Shown: positions 37,378 through 46,376, counted from the stretch's first letter. The stretch: DNA of 64,000 bases from Leptolyngbya sp. FACHB-261 (GCF_014696065.1 NZ_JACJPL010000027.1:558001-622000), one strand, 5' to 3'. Program-made: numbers and translations. The notes: generated by a model from the letters alone, not told the origin.

Positions 37378-37899
37378 TCAAACTTGAAAAATTTCGGCAA
37401 CAGCCGCTTGATAGTGGCCATAGACCCCGTTGTTAAAACAAACCACTATAACCTGGTTGAGCGAACGGTTGCGCTCCAGAGCCGCCTTGATTTCAGTGAG
37501 GGCAATTCTACAAGCTTGTTCAATTGGAAAATTGTAAACCCCTGTACTGATCGAAGGGAATGCTAGACGGCTCAGAGTGTATTGTTCTGCTAAGGCAAAA
37601 CAACTCTGGTAGCAATGCGCTAACAGCTCGTCCTCATTAGCGGTGCCGCCCTGCCAGACCGGACCGACGGTATGAATAACCCAACGGGCAGGCAAGTTAT
37701 AGCCACGCGTAATTTTGGCTTGGCCCGTGGGGCAACCTCCCAAACTACGGCACTCGGCCAGAAGTTCGGGGCCAGCAGCGCGGTGAATAGCCCCATCAAC
37801 GCCGCCTCCGCCCAGCAGAGAGTTATTGGCCGCGTTGACAATGGCATCTACGCTTTGCTGGGTAATGTCGCCTTGCGTGATCGTTAGTTTCTCTAGCAT
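37378..37899 (-). CDS. Macro domain protein, O-acetyl-ADP-ribose deacetylase type
   Basis: A 173-residue macro domain (YmdB/MacroD type): ITQGDITQQSVDAIVNAANN, SLLGGGGVDGAIHRAAGPEL (the ADP-ribose and catalytic loop), YNLPARWVIHTVGPVW, and LAFPSISTGVYNFPIEQA. Such enzymes remove acetyl from O-acetyl-ADP-ribose or ADP-ribose from proteins. ATG 37899 is preferred over the TTG at 37929. Pairing with the Nudix gene downstream suggests linked nucleotide salvage, which is inference. Confidence 0.93.
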   Translation of the reverse strand: MLEKLTITQGDITQQSVDAIVNAANNSLLGGGGVDGAIHRAAGPELLAECRSLGGCPTGQAKITRGYNLPARWVIHTVGPVWQGGTANEDELLAHCYQSCFALAEQYTLSRLAFPSISTGVYNFPIEQACRIALTEIKAALERNRSLNQVIVVCFNNGVYGHYQAAVAEIFQV

Positions 37900-37957
37900 G
37901 CCTTTACCGCCGTTTTGATCGATACTCAAGTTCTGTATCGAGTTCTGTATGAACCTG

Positions 37958-37988
37958 AAGACTCAATCTCTAATTAAGATTGAGTCTT
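37958..37988. promoter_or_regulatory. Perfect 12-bp inverted repeat between divergent genes
   Basis: AAGACTCAATCT, a 7-base centre CTAATTA, and the exact complement. It lies between the macro-domain gene (minus) and the methyltransferase gene (plus). A shared operator is more likely than a terminator as no gene ends here. Confidence 0.6.
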
Positions 37989-38092
37989 GACAAGTTAGTG
38001 CATTGGTTCCGCGACTGTCGCCCAATCTTCCCGGTTGGGGGTCAGTGTGTCAATTCTCACTTTAAGCATCTAACCCTGTACAACAGCGAGTA

Positions 38093-38728
38093 ATGGCGAT
38101 GGTCAATCAGTGGACTCAGGCAGAGCACGCATTGGGATATCTGTCTCGTGCTGAACAACTGCCTCACCGTCTTGAAGGCGAGGCCGTGCTACTTGAGCAA
38201 ATCCCCAGAAATGTCGAGCGTGTTCTGGATCTGGGTACTGGCGATGGTCGGCTCCTAGCGCTAGTGAAGCGGAAATGCCCTCACACCAAGGGCGTGGCGC
38301 TCGATTTCTCCCCGGCGATGCTACAAGCTGCCCAAGCCCGCTTTGCTGATGACGCAACCGTCGAAATTGTGGCGCATGACTTCGATCAGCCTCTACCACC
38401 TCTGGGCTGCTTTGATGTGGTGGTGTCTAGCTTTGCGATTCATCACTGCCCCCACGAACGCAAGCGCTCTCTCTACGAGGAAATCTTTGACCTTTTGGAG
38501 CCCGGCGGCGTGTTTTGCAACCTAGAACATGTTGCCTCGCCCACACCTGCTCTGCACGAACGCTTTCTCTACGCCATCGGCCAGAGCCCCCACACTGACG
38601 ACCCTTCCAATAAGCTGCTGGATGTGGAAACGCAATTAGGCTGGTTGAGACAAGTCGGCTTCGCGGATGTCGATTGTTATTGGAAGTGGTTAGAACTAGC
38701 ACTGTTGGTTGGCGTTAAACCGGCCTGA
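38093..38728 (+). CDS. Class I SAM-dependent methyltransferase
   Basis: A 211-residue methyltransferase with motif I ERVLDLGTGDGRLL (about 42-55), GVALDFSPAMLQAAQARF, the motif II region FDVVVSSFAIHHCPHERKRS, and LLEPGGVFCNLEHV. The His-His-Cys after the AI loop is typical of small-molecule methyltransferases of the UbiE-like group. Substrate is unknown. It is divergent from the macro-domain gene. Confidence 0.85.
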   Translation: MAMVNQWTQAEHALGYLSRAEQLPHRLEGEAVLLEQIPRNVERVLDLGTGDGRLLALVKRKCPHTKGVALDFSPAMLQAAQARFADDATVEIVAHDFDQPLPPLGCFDVVVSSFAIHHCPHERKRSLYEEIFDLLEPGGVFCNLEHVASPTPALHERFLYAIGQSPHTDDPSNKLLDVETQLGWLRQVGFADVDCYWKWLELALLVGVKPA

Positions 38729-39031
38729 AGCCCCACTCTATACTGCTAGTTTACGACTGATTAATCACCTAACTAACAGGCCAGCTAACGGTCCAGCTAA
38801 CGGTTCAATCGTCAGCCTTCGTCAGCCTTGAAAAGGTGCTTTTCAAGGCAGCCCAACTTCGGATGGACACTCAATAAAGGTCTAAAACCAAGACTAAAAT
38901 AAAGGCCAAGAAGTATTATGATTCTTGATGGATTTTGATAATCAATGTTTAGCTCATTGATTCATCTCAATTCATCCATCTCAGTTTGTCTATCTCACTC
39001 CATTATTTTACGGGGCTTGTAGCGATCCACT
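38729..39031. other. Intergenic region upstream of dapL
   Basis: About 300 bases with duplications (CAGCTAACGGT twice near 38783, CGTCAGCCTT twice near 38811) and AT-rich sequence before dapL. No gene or terminator hairpin is clear. Confidence 0.5.
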
Positions 39032-40270
39032 GTGGCAACCATTAACGATAACTACCTCAAGCTTAAAGCCGGTTACTTGTTTCCAGAAATTGCTCGACGA
39101 GTCAATGCCTTTGCGTCAGAAAATCCTGATGCCAAAATTATTCGGCTGGGCATCGGTGATGTGACTGAACCGTTGCCGGAAGCTTGCCGCACGGCCATGA
39201 TCAAAGCTGTTGAAGACATGGGCGAACAGGCCAGCTTCAGAGGTTATGGCCCAGAACAGGGCTATGCCTGGTTACGCGAGAAGATTGCGACGCAAGACTT
39301 CCAAGCACGGAACTGTGCGGTCGAAGCAGAGGAAATTTTCGTCTCCGACGGCTCCAAGTGCGATTGCGGCAATATCCTCGACATCTTCGGTGACAACAAT
39401 ACCATCGCCGTCACTGACCCTGTTTATCCTGTGTACGTGGATACGAATGTGATGGCAGGGCATACGGGACTTGCCAATGAACAGGGCGAGTTTGAGGGCT
39501 TAGTGTATTTGCCAATCACGGCTGACAACAATTTCACGGCTCAAATTCCCACGCAGAAAGTCGATTTGATCTACCTCTGCTTTCCCAATAACCCAACGGG
39601 AGCCGTTGCTACACGGGAGCACCTGAAAGCCTGGGTCGATTATGCCAGAGCTAATGGCTCAATCATCTTCTTTGATGCCGCCTACGAAGCCTTCATTACC
39701 GATCCAGATCTACCCCATTCAATCTATGAGATTGAGGGGGCCAGGGAATGTGCAATTGAGTTCCGCTCGTTCTCGAAAAATGCAGGTTTTACTGGCACTC
39801 GTTGTGCCTTTACTGTAGTACCCAAAGCCCTCACGGCAAAAGCAGCCGATGGCTCGGATGTAGAACTTTGGAAGTTATGGAACCGACGCCAGTCGACTAA
39901 GTTCAATGGCGTGTCCTACATCGTTCAACGCGGTGCGGAAGCCGTTTATTCCGAAGAAGGACAGGCGCAAACCAAAGCCCTGATCCAGTTCTACATGGAG
40001 AATGCTCGCATCATTCGTGAGCAACTCACAGCTGCTGGCATAGCCGTCTACGGCGGTGTGAATGCGCCCTATGTTTGGGTCAAAACACCTGCTGGTTTGT
40101 CCAGTTGGGAATTTTTCGACAAGTTACTGCATACCTGCAATGTGGTCGGCACGCCAGGCTCTGGCTTTGGTGCCGCAGGTGAGGGCTACTTCCGCATTTC
40201 GGCTTTCAATAGCCGCGCAAATGTAGAAGAGGCTATGAAGCGAATCACCGAGAAATTCAAGGCTTCTTAG
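39032..40270 (+). CDS. dapL: LL-diaminopimelate aminotransferase
   Basis: DapL converts tetrahydrodipicolinate directly to LL-diaminopimelate, the short lysine/peptidoglycan route of cyanobacteria and plants. The 412-residue PLP enzyme starts at GTG 39032 ([20 protein letters not shown]). It carries [42 protein letters not shown] and the PLP Lys in [16 protein letters not shown]. Length is typical and a terminator follows. Confidence 0.96.
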   Translation: MATINDNYLKLKAGYLFPEIARRVNAFASENPDAKIIRLGIGDVTEPLPEACRTAMIKAVEDMGEQASFRGYGPEQGYAWLREKIATQDFQARNCAVEAEEIFVSDGSKCDCGNILDIFGDNNTIAVTDPVYPVYVDTNVMAGHTGLANEQGEFEGLVYLPITADNNFTAQIPTQKVDLIYLCFPNNPTGAVATREHLKAWVDYARANGSIIFFDAAYEAFITDPDLPHSIYEIEGARECAIEFRSFSKNAGFTGTRCAFTVVPKALTAKAADGSDVELWKLWNRRQSTKFNGVSYIVQRGAEAVYSEEGQAQTKALIQFYMENARIIREQLTAAGIAVYGGVNAPYVWVKTPAGLSSWEFFDKLLHTCNVVGTPGSGFGAAGEGYFRISAFNSRANVEEAMKRITEKFKAS

Positions 40271-40282
40271 TGTCAAAGCTTG

Positions 40283-40301
40283 GGGTGGGCATTGCCCACC
40301 C
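40283..40301 (+). terminator. Terminator hairpin after dapL
   Basis: An 8-bp GC stem GGGTGGGC / GCCCACCC with an ATT loop, 12 bases after the stop, followed by a short T-containing tail. Confidence 0.65.
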
Positions 40302-40353
40302 TTCCTGATTAACCTAGTGGTGTAACTCTGATGGCTGATTGTCAATTCTCGTT

Positions 40354-41007
40354 ATGACTGCTGCCCTCCCTATTGTCAAACCTGTTAGTCGAATGAGGCT
40401 GGCTCCTGGTAGCGCCGTGACGATTCCAGATGTTAGTTGGCAGGAGTTCGAGGCGATTTTGCAGGAGTTGGGTGAAAGACGAGCCGCACGGGTTGCCTAC
40501 AGCCAGGGCACGTTGGAAATCATGGTTCCTCTACCTGAACACGAAAGGCCGAAAGACTTAATTTCAGATATTGTAAAGAGTTTGCTAAAGCTAGCAAACA
40601 AAGGGTACGAACCATTTGGTTCAACAACTTTTAAGCGGGAAGGTACGGCAGGAGTTGAGCCTGATGCTTGCTTCTATATACAGAATTATCAGCGCATGAT
40701 TGGTCGCCGTAGGCTCCAATCGGATGACCCACCTCCTGATTTGGCTATCGAGACAGATGTAACCTCAAGAACAACTCTCGATGCCTACACAGCTATTGGA
40801 GTTCCAGAAGTGTGGATCTACAGCGCTGGAAAATTAATTATCTATTTACTTCAAAATGAAATATATGTAGAGTCTGCTACTAGCCCTAACTTCCCGAACA
40901 TACCAGTTACTCAACTTACTCCTATTGCAGTAGAACGTACTTGGCAGGTTGGAAGTGTTCAAGCACTAGAGGAATTTGAAGCAGCGGTCACTAAGATTAT
41001 TCATTGA
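40354..41007 (+). CDS. Uma2 family (DUF820) protein
   Basis: A 217-residue Uma2 family protein. Visible marks are RMRLAPGSAVTIPDVSWQEF, GTLEIMVPLPEHERPKDLI, VEPDACFYIQ, PDLAIETDVTSRT and YTAIGVPEVWIY, the last matching the family Y-x-x-x-G-V-P-E-Y-W block. The PD-(D/E)XK residues are intact (PD, E). ATG 40354 is preferred over an in-frame TTG at 40339. It is unrelated in detail to the first Uma2 gene of the window. Confidence 0.9.
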   Translation: MTAALPIVKPVSRMRLAPGSAVTIPDVSWQEFEAILQELGERRAARVAYSQGTLEIMVPLPEHERPKDLISDIVKSLLKLANKGYEPFGSTTFKREGTAGVEPDACFYIQNYQRMIGRRRLQSDDPPPDLAIETDVTSRTTLDAYTAIGVPEVWIYSAGKLIIYLLQNEIYVESATSPNFPNIPVTQLTPIAVERTWQVGSVQALEEFEAAVTKIIH

Positions 41008-41081
41008 GCCTAGTAGCATGAACCCTATCTAATCTTGAGCCTCGACATTTATCAATTGAAGAAAGCGCCGTAATGACAATT

Positions 41082-41121
41082 AAACAGTAAGGCAGCCATC
41101 ATTGCGGCTGCCTTACTGTTT
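41082..41121. terminator. Bidirectional terminator
   Basis: A perfect 16-bp stem starting AAACAGTAAGGCAGCC, 8-base loop, with A-run and T-run at the two ends. It serves the convergent Uma2 and HdeD-like genes. Confidence 0.9.
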
Positions 41122-41146
41122 ATTCAATTATCGAAGCCAAAGTAAC

Positions 41147-41725
41147 TTAAGCGGAAGCGGTCTGGTCAGGCTGACTTGGAGCAGGATTGGCATTCAACGC
41201 CAGCATCACGCGGGAGAAGCCAGTGGAAAGAATGCTAGCACCGACTGCTGTACCAAGGAGCCACGGAGCATTGGTGGGCCAGCCAAACCAGATGAAGGCG
41301 CCTAAAGCTAGGGTCACGATACCGTCAACCAGTACCCAGAACCAGTTGGGGTTATGACGCAACCGGAAGGCCAGAATCAAGTTAAACGCGCCTTCGGCCA
41401 ACAAGAAGCTACCGAGCAGCAGGGTCAGGGTGAGAACGCCTGTGAGGGGGTTCGTAAACAGCATTACACCCGTTCCGATGTAGAGAATGCTCAGGACCAG
41501 CTTCCAAACGAAGCCGCCTTGGTCACGGGTTTGGAATGAGTAAAACAGCTTAGCAGAGCCCGTAGAAATCAAGATTAAAGCGAGCCAAGTCTCTGCGACA
41601 AAGGTTGAAATATTGGGCAGGACAATGGCAACGAGCCCTAAAACGATCAGGAGCGCACCCGTCCAGATCGAGGTATGAGTATCACGTTTGAGATTGGGAG
41701 AATCAGGAGAAACGTTAGTTGTCAT
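41147..41725 (-). CDS. HdeD-family (DUF308) membrane protein
   Basis: A 192-residue protein with six membrane helices in the DUF308/HdeD pattern of paired hydrophobic repeats: ALLIVLGLVAIVLPNISTFV, LALILISTGSAKLFYSF, LVLSILYIGTGVMLFTNPL, LLGSFLLAEGAFNLILAF, LVDGIVTLALGAFIWFGWP and a last helix near VGASILSTGFSRV. HdeD of enteric bacteria takes part in acid resistance at high cell density; the cyanobacterial role is unknown. Confidence 0.88.
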   Translation of the reverse strand: MTTNVSPDSPNLKRDTHTSIWTGALLIVLGLVAIVLPNISTFVAETWLALILISTGSAKLFYSFQTRDQGGFVWKLVLSILYIGTGVMLFTNPLTGVLTLTLLLGSFLLAEGAFNLILAFRLRHNPNWFWVLVDGIVTLALGAFIWFGWPTNAPWLLGTAVGASILSTGFSRVMLALNANPAPSQPDQTASA

Positions 41726-42094
41726 AGAAATATCTTCCCTATGCTTTTACAAAGACTAATCTCAAGGCTAGGGAATTTCTCAGAGTCTCAACATCACCCT
41801 CAGGTAGAGCCTGCTGCCACAGGCTACAACAGGCTACAACAGTTGATCTCCCTATCCAGCTCATAGCTCTATCTTGGGTTGGAGACAACGCTCACATTGT
41901 ATTGGAGCTTTTGTATTGGATCTGATGCTGGCAACAATGCCCAGAACACAGAGAACAAAAGGTTTTTGTGCCTAAGCTAGGGTCTACCCAAAGGCTGAGG
42001 TAATCACTGATTTGAGCCTAGATTTAGGTTCGAATTGCTCTAGCAATGGAATTAGATGACGGGCCAAGGTAGCACTCAATACTGAGTCTGTTTA
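41726..42094. other. Intergenic region
   Basis: About 370 bases between two minus-strand genes. It contains a direct duplication CAGGCTACAA near 41820 and TTGTATTGGA-like repeats near 41895; no gene is supported. Confidence 0.5.
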
Positions 42095-42982
42095 TTAATC
42101 AGCCTCATAACTGTGAGCTGCTCTTAGAATCTCCTTAATCTGAGTGACGTAACCAAAAAACTCTGGCGTTTCTGTCGTGTCCATCGTGCGCGGTTGCGGA
42201 AGATCAATGTTGACAATCTGCTCGATCTTGCCGGGACGTGGTGTCATAACTACAACTCGTGTTGACAGGAAAACGGCTTCTGAGATCGAGTGAGTTACGA
42301 AGACCACCGTCTTGCCAGTGGTAGACCACAGCCGCAATAATTCCAGGTTCAGGCGCTCGCGGGTAATTTCATCCAGCGCTCCGAAGGGTTCATCCATGTA
42401 AAGCAAATCGGGGTCGAAGGATAGCGCTCGCGCAATCGAAACTCGCTGCTGCATACCGCCGGAAAGCTGCCAGGGATAGCGAGTCTCAAACTCTGACAGG
42501 CCCACCAATTTGAGCATTGCCTGCGCTCGGCTCTTGCGCTCCGTTGCCGGGAAGCCCATTACTTCCAAAGGCAGCATCACATTCTTGAGCACTGTACGCC
42601 ACTCGTAGAGCACAGGGGACTGAAACACATAGCCGTACTGCCGCTCCAGCCGAGCCTCTAGAGGCGTACCGCGCAGAATCCTAACGCTGCCACTGGTCGG
42701 CTCGATCAGGTCAGCCAAGACCCGGAGCAAAGTCGTCTTGCCGCAGCCAGAAGGACCCACCAGAGAGATAAATTCGCCCTGCTCTACCTGCAAACTGACA
42801 TCGCGCAGAGCCACAGTCTGCTGGGAACCACTCCCGTAAATCAGCCACAGCCCCTCAATGTCAATTACAGGACCTTCGAGGCCAGGATCCGTTGCCTCTT
42901 CTGGTGGCGCCTCTGGTGTAGAGGTTTCAGGTGCAGAGGTCTCAGGTCCGGGCAGTGACGTTTCAGGCGGTTGCAATTCCAT
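42095..42982 (-). CDS. ABC transporter ATPase, NitT/TauT family, without its permease
   Basis: A 295-residue nucleotide-binding subunit. Walker A is VGPSGCGKTTLLRVLADL, the signature is WQLSGGMQQRVSIARAL, Walker B is LLYMDEPFGALDEITRE and the switch His is FVTHSISEAVFLS. Sequence type is that of nitrate/sulfonate/taurine importers (SsuB, TauB). The first 35 residues are a Pro/Glu/Thr-rich extension with repeated PETS units. No permease or binding-protein gene adjoins it. It is divergent from a nitrilase gene. Confidence 0.9.
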   Translation of the reverse strand: MELQPPETSLPGPETSAPETSTPEAPPEEATDPGLEGPVIDIEGLWLIYGSGSQQTVALRDVSLQVEQGEFISLVGPSGCGKTTLLRVLADLIEPTSGSVRILRGTPLEARLERQYGYVFQSPVLYEWRTVLKNVMLPLEVMGFPATERKSRAQAMLKLVGLSEFETRYPWQLSGGMQQRVSIARALSFDPDLLYMDEPFGALDEITRERLNLELLRLWSTTGKTVVFVTHSISEAVFLSTRVVVMTPRPGKIEQIVNIDLPQPRTMDTTETPEFFGYVTQIKEILRAAHSYEAD

Positions 42983-43137
42983 CGACTAGGCTGAAGCACA
43001 TCGGTTAGCTTCAGTATCCTCCGTTGCCGAACAGGATTGTCGATCTGCTGCCAACGTGTTGTATCTGGAGCGACACAGCAAATGCGAGAAGTTTGTAGGC
43101 TGGTGTTGTCTGACCTCGACTCCTCTCCCGTCGGCCT

Positions 43138-43202
43138 TTGGCTGGCTCCTTTGGTTGGCTCCTTTGGTTGGCTCTTTTAGCTAGCTCCTTTTATTGGCTC
43201 GC
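43138..43202. repeat. 13-bp tandem repeat, five units
   Basis: TTTGGCTGGCTCC, TTTGGTTGGCTCC, TTTGGTTGGCTCT and two more diverged units run up to 28 bases before the nitrilase ATG. They create a spurious hydrophobic extension if the reading frame is extended upstream. Confidence 0.92.
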
Positions 43203-43230
43203 TTACTTGCCCTTCTACCGGCTCTGTTTT

Positions 43231-44100
43231 ATGTCTTCTACTGTGCGTTGCGCTGTTACTCAGGCCACGAATGCTGTTCCCGTCGAGAAATCGCTGGCAG
43301 AAATCCGCCAGGGCAATCTAGACAAACACATTGGCTTCCTGGAGCAGGCTGCCACTCAGGGCGTGCAAATTCTCTGCTTCCAAGAGATTTTCACGGGTCC
43401 CTACTTCGCGGCGGAGCAATCGCCACGCTGGTATGACATGGCTGAAGAGATTCCCAATGGCCCCACGATTCAGCTGTTGTGCGAGAAGGCTAAGCAGTAC
43501 GGCATGGTGTTGATTGTGCCTATTTATGAAAAAGAAATCACAGGCATCTACTACAACACGGCTGCGGTAATCGATGCTGATGGCACCTATCTGGGCAAGT
43601 ACCGCAAAAATCATTTGCCACAGGTGAATCCTGGCTTTTGGGAGAAGTTCTATTTCAAACCAGGCAACCTAGGTTATCCGGTTTTTAAAACTCGCTTTGC
43701 CACGATTGGCGTTTATATCTGCTACGACCGCCATTTTCCTGAAGGCGCAAGAGCTTTGGGACTAAACGGTGCTGAAATTGTTTTTAATCCTAGTGCTACC
43801 GTTGCCGGTTTGAGCGAGTATTTGTGGCGATTGGAACAGCCTGCGCACGCTGTTGCCAACGGTTACTTTTTGGGAGCGAATAACCGGGTTGGCCTGGAAG
43901 CGCCCTGGAACATCGGTGAGTTCTACGGCTCCAGCTATTTCTGCGATCCGCGTGGCAAGATTTTGGCGCAGGGTTCGCGGGACCAGGATGAAGTGGTGAT
44001 TGCGGATTTGGATCTGGATTTGGTGCGGGAAGTGCGTCACACCTGGCAGTTCTTCCGGGACCGTCGCCCTGAGACGTACAGTAGTCTTACACAGCCCTAG
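43231..44100 (+). CDS. Nitrilase superfamily amidohydrolase, beta-ureidopropionase type
   Basis: A 289-residue carbon-nitrogen hydrolase. The Glu-Lys-Cys triad is visible in LCFQEIFTGPYF, GKYRKNHLPQ and GVYICYDRHFPEGARAL. The CYDRHFPEG form and length fit N-carbamoyl-beta-alanine amidohydrolases (pyrimidine breakdown) or N-carbamoylputrescine amidases. ATG 43231 is chosen: MSSTVRCAVTQ starts the fold, and the upstream frame is the 13-bp repeat. It is followed after 26 bases by a DUF427 gene. Confidence 0.88.
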   Translation: MSSTVRCAVTQATNAVPVEKSLAEIRQGNLDKHIGFLEQAATQGVQILCFQEIFTGPYFAAEQSPRWYDMAEEIPNGPTIQLLCEKAKQYGMVLIVPIYEKEITGIYYNTAAVIDADGTYLGKYRKNHLPQVNPGFWEKFYFKPGNLGYPVFKTRFATIGVYICYDRHFPEGARALGLNGAEIVFNPSATVAGLSEYLWRLEQPAHAVANGYFLGANNRVGLEAPWNIGEFYGSSYFCDPRGKILAQGSRDQDEVVIADLDLDLVREVRHTWQFFRDRRPETYSSLTQP

Positions 44101-44126
44101 CTTACATACCCTCGCAGGAGTTTCCC

Positions 44127-44624
44127 GTGTTTGGACCTCGCCGTATTGAGCCCGGCCCCGGCCAGGAATCGGTTTGGGATTACCCTCGCCCGCCTCGGCT
44201 GGAGGATTCTGACAAGCAAATTCAGGTCGTGTTCAACGGCGTGGTCATTGCCGAATCTAACCGTACCAAGCGAGTGCTGGAGACTAGTCATCCGCCGGTT
44301 TACTACATCCCGCCGGAGGATGTGAAGCGCGAATATTTCCAAGACAGCCCTCGTTCCACCTTCTGCGAGTGGAAAGGGAACGCTCGCTATTACACGATTA
44401 CGGTCGGTGAGCAGAGCTTACCCAATGGGGCCTGGTATTATCCTGAGCCCACAGCCTACTTTGCGGCGCTTCGCGATTACATTGCAGTCTATCCAAGCAA
44501 GATGGAAGCTTGTTATGTCAATGGCGAACGCGTGCAGGCTCAACCCGGCGATTTCTACGGCGGCTGGGTTACAAGCGATATTGTTGGCCCTTTCAAAGGC
44601 AGCATCGGCACGATGGGCTGGTGA
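44127..44624 (+). CDS. DUF427 family protein
   Basis: A 165-residue protein with the DUF427 beta-barrel pattern: IQVVFNGVVIAESNRTKRVL, HPPVYYIPPEDV, STFCEWKGNARYYTI and AWYYPEPTAYFAALRDYIAV. Function is unknown; such proteins often sit beside metabolic enzymes. The start is GTG 44127 with CAGGAG about 8 bases upstream. It forms a two-gene unit with the nitrilase and ends at a terminator. Confidence 0.88.
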   Translation: MFGPRRIEPGPGQESVWDYPRPPRLEDSDKQIQVVFNGVVIAESNRTKRVLETSHPPVYYIPPEDVKREYFQDSPRSTFCEWKGNARYYTITVGEQSLPNGAWYYPEPTAYFAALRDYIAVYPSKMEACYVNGERVQAQPGDFYGGWVTSDIVGPFKGSIGTMGW

Positions 44625-44631
44625 GCTGGAG

Positions 44632-44665
44632 TTCCTGAGCTGAATTTAGTTAGCCAGCTCAGGAA
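44632..44665 (+). terminator. Terminator after the nitrilase-DUF427 unit
   Basis: An 11-bp perfect stem TTCCTGAGCTG / CAGCTCAGGAA with a 12-base loop. Confidence 0.65.
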
Positions 44666-44994
44666 TTAGCATAAAAAAAGTACAAAATGCTTTCTGGCAA
44701 GAACAATTTGTAAAGAAAGGTTTACAGAATTCTTTACAAGAGCGTTTCTAAACAGGCAATTTTTTAGAGGCAGCTTTTTAGAGGCGATTTTCAAAGTGCT
44801 CTATTAGGCTCAAACCCCTGTCTCAAGCTAGGCTCAAGACCCGGCTACAAGTTGTAAGAACTTTGATAAGCAATTGTACTATCTCTCTCGATAGAGTAAT
44901 GAATGTAACCTCTGAAAGAGAGTTTCAGCTCATTTACTTCCTATTCTTGAGACATTAAGACCTCGATAAGGCGGACAACGCCTAGGAGCATAGT
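44666..44994. other. Intergenic region upstream of the CsbD gene
   Basis: About 330 AT-rich bases with a duplication TTTTTAGAGGC (44760-44785) and a likely stress promoter for the CsbD gene; no further element could be fixed. Confidence 0.45.
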
Positions 44995-45183
44995 ATGAGC
45001 GCTGACGAAAAAGCAAAAGCAGCTGGTAAAAATATCGAAGGTAAAGCCCAAGAAGCTTTCGGGAACCTCACTGGAGACCCCGAGCATCAAGCTGAAGGCC
45101 AAGCCAAGCAAGCCGAAGCCAAGGCTCGTAACGTCAAAGAAGACGTGAAAGATAAAGCCAAAGACATCGTAGATCGCGCCTAG
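44995..45183 (+). CDS. CsbD family stress protein
   Basis: A 62-residue, highly charged helical protein of the CsbD/YjbJ family: EKAKAAGKNIEGKAQEAFGN, LTGDPEHQAEGQAKQAEAKA and a final KDKAKDIVDRA. Family members are induced by general stress; molecular role unknown. GGAG lies 6-9 bases before the ATG, and a hairpin follows at once after the stop. Confidence 0.95.
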   Translation: MSADEKAKAAGKNIEGKAQEAFGNLTGDPEHQAEGQAKQAEAKARNVKEDVKDKAKDIVDRA

Positions 45184-45184
45184 T

Positions 45185-45208
45185 TTTAGATTCTGGGTGG
45201 AATCTAAA
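45185..45208 (+). terminator. Terminator after CsbD
   Basis: A 9-bp stem TTTAGATTC / GAATCTAAA with a 6-base loop, then GCCTTTATTT. Confidence 0.7.
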
Positions 45209-45387
45209 GCCTTTATTTACAGGCGATAGCTAGAGTCAGGGGCAGGTCGGAACTGGCCTGCCTCTGTTGGTCTAAAGCTTGATTAAAAGTGCATTGGCAC
45301 AAGCTGTAGCAATCCACTGTTGGGTTTCGCCCTTGGGGTTGCTGCCAACGATTCCAATCATTTTGTTGTGAAACAGGAGGTTACTAA

Positions 45388-45831
45388 GTGAACTTTATGA
45401 GCCGAGGCAAACAGCTTCTTACTGTTTGTGTTCTCTTTTTAGTATTGACCCTATCGACTGCCTGTGGAGGCAATTCAGTTGCTCAGGCTCCTCGGAGCTT
45501 ACCCTCAGCGCAAACCCAGGTTGGGCAATCTCCCTACAGCCAACTAGAGCGGGGAACATCTGCAACTGGCGCGAACTTTGGCGAATGGGTAGTGCAAAAG
45601 AGCCGAGGCATGGTTAAAGATGCCTTCGTGCGTGATGACAACAAACTAGGCGTTGTTATTGCTCCTCAAGTTCGTCCGACTGAAGTTCGCGATTTAGCGT
45701 CTTCTTTGGTCCAAGGATTCCGTCGTAATTTCCCGGAGCGCGACTTGAAAGTTTTGGTCTACGCGCCGGACAAGAAATTAATCCTGACGGCCAATTATGA
45801 CGACAGTGCCAATCGGATTGAGTACGAGTAA
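45388..45831 (+). CDS. Small lipoprotein, unknown
   Basis: A 147-residue protein with a lipoprotein signal (TVCVLFLVLTLSTACGG, lipobox Cys about residue 26) and a C-terminal alpha/beta domain (LGVVIAPQVRPTEVRDLASS, DLKVLVYAPDKKLILTANYD). It starts at GTG 45388 with AGGAGG 8 bases upstream. No family is recognised. It is 20 bases before the next gene and may be in one operon with it. Confidence 0.7.
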   Translation: MNFMSRGKQLLTVCVLFLVLTLSTACGGNSVAQAPRSLPSAQTQVGQSPYSQLERGTSATGANFGEWVVQKSRGMVKDAFVRDDNKLGVVIAPQVRPTEVRDLASSLVQGFRRNFPERDLKVLVYAPDKKLILTANYDDSANRIEYE

Positions 45832-45851
45832 GCACATTAGGAGTTTGAGTC

Positions 45852-46376
45852 ATGCCAAGTAGTAATGAATATCGTCGTCAGGTTATGAATGACCTGGCGG
45901 GTGGTGATGTCGAGCAGTTGCCCGACAACCACGCTTCAGCTCCGGCTGAGAACTACGACAACTTTGATGATTTCGCTAACCGTTCTAGCCGCGAAGAGCG
46001 CCGGGGCTTGTTTGGTCGCTCTTTCCATCCCGACCGCATTCCTTCCGCTCAAATGGAGCCAGAACTCCAGCAAGCGATTAGCCGCATTCAGCCAAATCAG
46101 CGGGATGATGTTGCCCGTGATTTCCTGAAGCACTTTAAGCAACGCGGTCTCTCTGAAAAGGACATTGAGAGACAACTGGGTCTGTCAACCCACCACGCCA
46201 GCCACATGAGTGCTGATGATGTGAGCAAGTTGGCTGCCTTTGCTTATCGCTCTCACCCCGATATTTTCCAGGATGTTCTGGCCGACCAGCCTTTCCTGGT
46301 GAAGTTCCTGAGCAACCCCATGGTGGGTGCTGCGTTGGGTGCGATTGCTGCTAAGTGGATGGGCGGTCGTCGCTAG
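45852..46376 (+). CDS. Unknown conserved-looking protein with terminal hydrophobic helix
   Basis: A 174-residue protein: an acidic disordered N-terminal third (NYDNFDDFANRSSREERRGL), a helical domain (DDVARDFLKHFKQRGLSEKD, HMSADDVSKLAAFAYRSHPD) and a Gly/Ala-rich hydrophobic end (NPMVGAALGAIAAKWMGG) that could insert in or lie on a membrane. AGGAG precedes the ATG by 10 bases. No named family. The stress-type neighbours (CsbD, lipoprotein) are the only hint of a role. Confidence 0.65.
   Translation: MPSSNEYRRQVMNDLAGGDVEQLPDNHASAPAENYDNFDDFANRSSREERRGLFGRSFHPDRIPSAQMEPELQQAISRIQPNQRDDVARDFLKHFKQRGLSEKDIERQLGLSTHHASHMSADDVSKLAAFAYRSHPDIFQDVLADQPFLVKFLSNPMVGAALGAIAAKWMGGRR

Noticed and set aside
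42030-42040. tRNA T-loop-like GGTTCGAATTG
   Set aside because: No acceptor, D or anticodon stems could be built around it.
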